Below, piece by piece: positions 62,707 through 64,000 of a stretch of DNA of 64,000 nucleotides; position 1 is the first letter of the stretch; each line of letters opens with the position of its first letter. A program made the translations under genes and the position numbers. Source of the DNA: Dyella kyungheensis (GTDB taxonomy: Bacteria > Pseudomonadota > Gammaproteobacteria > Xanthomonadales > Rhodanobacteraceae); assembly GCF_016905005.1 (NCBI RefSeq), contig NZ_JADIKC010000006.1, forward strand, positions 186,001 through 250,000, in the 5' to 3' direction. The notes below the pieces were generated by a model, which saw only the letters and a program-made list of their open reading frames with translations, was not told the DNA's origin and searched no databases.

Positions 62707-64000
62707 TTACTCGCCCGGATGGTAGCTGCGCTCGACATGCGCCTTCAGATCCTCCGGCCAGAAATACACCGTGCGCAGATTGCCGGTGGTATAGCGCTCG
62801 GCTTCGTCGTTGAAGTGCGGCGAATCCGCATGCCCGCTTTCGCCGCCTGCGGTGATGGCGCGTGCGCGCACCTTGTCGCCGAACTCCACCACGGCGACAA
62901 AACTGTTGCCGCTGGTGCCGTAGTAGCGACGCGTGCCCGGCCAGCGATGCGCACCGAACGAGGCGAGCGAACCCCAACGCGATGAGGTGAACGGCACCGG
63001 GATGCTCGGCTTGCTGTCGTCGAACGGCTGCTGGATGTCGCCGTTGATGCGCTGGTAGCGATTGACCTCGCCCCACGGCACGCCCCAGCTGCCGAAGTCC
63101 TTCTCCAGGCGATGGGTCGCTTCGGCCAATGCCTCGATCCGCGCTTGCGGACCGGCGCGCTCGGCCATGATGTCGTAGACGGAGAGACCCTCGGACACGT
63201 CGGACTTGTCGACTTCGTCCCACAGCGCATCGCCCCAGAACACCGCCAGCGACGTAGGCATGGACGTGATGCCCCAGCGATAGTCCCAACCACGCAGCAA
63301 GGCGACCGGTCCGGCGAGTCTCTTCTTCAGTGCATCGTTCGCGGGCAGCGCGTCGTAGTCCTTCAGCAGGATCGGAATCTGCCGCGCAAACGCCGGCAGG
63401 TACGAATCGAATGCCGCGGTGATCAACGAGGACACGGTGAATTCGCGCTTGTCCGTGAGCACCATGGTGGCGTGGATGCCGCGCGGATTCTCGCCCACGC
63501 TATCCATGTAACGCGGATAGTTCTCGCGCTTGGGACTGTCCGGACCGGCCGCCGAATACGGCCAGTTGTTGGTGTTCATGATCCAGCCGTTGGCGGGATT
63601 GAGCAGGTGCGGTGCGGCATCCAACGGCAACAGGCCCTGCCAGTCGGTGGCGGGGTCGCTGCCGTCCACGGGCTTGGTGTAGTCGAAGCGATTGTCGCGC
63701 TTGGGGATGAATTGCGGATGCAGGTATGCGATCTCGCCTTTGTCATCGGCAAAGATGGTGTTGTTCGACGAGTTGGCCTTCAGCTCGGCGATCTTCATGA
63801 AGCTGGCAAAGTCGGTCGCCTTGGTGCGCAGCCAGCTTTGTTCCAGCGCTTCCAGCGGCTTGTTCATCAGCGCGGTGGCGATCCACTTGCCACCCTCTTC
63901 GCGCACGATCGGGCCGTGATGCGTGGCGTAGGTGGTGAAGCGGCGCTCGGCCATCGATCCATCCGACTGCCGGTAACGCACGGTGATCGGCTTCGTGCTT
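62707..64000 (-). CDS. Penicillin acylase family protein, 5' truncated at window edge
   Basis: The visible 430 or so residues are the C-terminal half of an Ntn-hydrolase of the penicillin G acylase/AHL acylase family. Typical segments are TTYATHHGPIV, ANSSNNTIFADDKGEIAYLH, NPANGWIMNTNNWPYSAAGP, and TSGNSFVAVVEFGDKVRARA. The catalytic N-terminal Ser of the beta-subunit lies upstream, beyond the window. The frame stays open to the edge. Possible substrates are acyl-homoserine lactones or beta-lactams. The GNAT gene follows it in the same operon. Confidence 0.9.
   Translation of the reverse strand, partial: STKPITVRYRQSDGSMAERRFTTYATHHGPIVREEGGKWIATALMNKPLEALEQSWLRTKATDFASFMKIAELKANSSNNTIFADDKGEIAYLHPQFIPKRDNRFDYTKPVDGSDPATDWQGLLPLDAAPHLLNPANGWIMNTNNWPYSAAGPDSPKRENYPRYMDSVGENPRGIHATMVLTDKREFTVSSLITAAFDSYLPAFARQIPILLKDYDALPANDALKKRLAGPVALLRGWDYRWGITSMPTSLAVFWGDALWDEVDKSDVSEGLSVYDIMAERAGPQARIEALAEATHRLEKDFGSWGVPWGEVNRYQRINGDIQQPFDDSKPSIPVPFTSSRWGSLASFGAHRWPGTRRYYGTSGNSFVAVVEFGDKVRARAITAGGESGHADSPHFNDEAERYTTGNLRTVYFWPEDLKAHVERSYHPGE

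Noticed and set aside
1-64000. CRISPR arrays, tRNA/rRNA genes, complete insertion sequences, prophage genes
   Set aside because: None seen by eye; repeated sequences are palindromic REP-like elements or in-gene repeats, not spaced CRISPR repeats.

Overview
The window is chromosomal DNA of a high-GC gammaproteobacterium, most likely of the order Xanthomonadales (Lysobacterales), family Rhodanobacteraceae (Dyella, Luteibacter or Rhodanobacter type). This placement is an inference. It rests on protein style, dense GC-rich coding, many secreted peptidases, a TonB-dependent receptor, a Clp/CRP-type palindrome and REP-like intergenic palindromes of the 'gggagcgca...tgcgctccc' type. I see no tRNA, rRNA, CRISPR array, phage or complete insertion sequence. 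It looks like ordinary chromosome with some accessory envelope and secretion genes.

Layout. 1-9.1 kb: end of a sugar-epimerase-like gene, a YceI/GST/SRPBCC run (the SRPBCC gene has a one-base frameshift), a secreted M13 peptidase, a TonB-C-like secreted protein, and a CPA2 antiporter divergent from a DJ-1/PfpI gene. 9.2-13.4 kb: class Ia ribonucleotide reductase operon nrdA - KTSC-like small gene - nrdB, preceded by two NrdR-like boxes 32 bp apart and a cobalamin riboswitch. 13.4-20.2 kb: composite palindrome, SPFH lipoprotein pair, and a BlaI/M56 regulatory pair with two tandem operators followed by two MacB-type permeases. 20.2-29.2 kb: DPP-IV-like peptidase, FAD monooxygenase, bestrophin-like protein, LysR/aldo-keto reductase divergent pair, Gfo/Idh/MocA oxidoreductase, cupin.

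29.3-39.5 kb: autotransporter with an in-frame repeat array, TonB receptor with acid phosphatase, and a two-component system with an upstream 11-bp-period direct repeat. 39.5-47.2 kb: two hybrid histidine kinases flanking a redoxin - response regulator - kinase operon, which is divergent from an Ohr peroxidase. The intergenic region there carries TGTATC direct repeats with a 10-bp period. 47.2-53.4 kb: large catalase KatE followed by a tightly overlapping four-gene operon (GT2 glycosyltransferase, acyl-CoA-dehydrogenase-like flavoprotein, PIG-L deacetylase, NodS-like methyltransferase). I regard this as the best candidate for an undescribed glycoconjugate pathway. 53.4-56.2 kb: small membrane/stress proteins and a YihY protein. 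56.2-56.9 kb: non-coding repeats only. 56.9-64 kb: RraB, VOC, UBP zinc finger, DUF1348-like protein, amidohydrolase, subtilisin-like protease with a distant Clp-like site, GNAT, and the 3' part of a penicillin-acylase-family gene running off the window.

Start sites were chosen by ribosome-binding sites and homology feel. Several long open frames opposite real genes were discarded as shadows.
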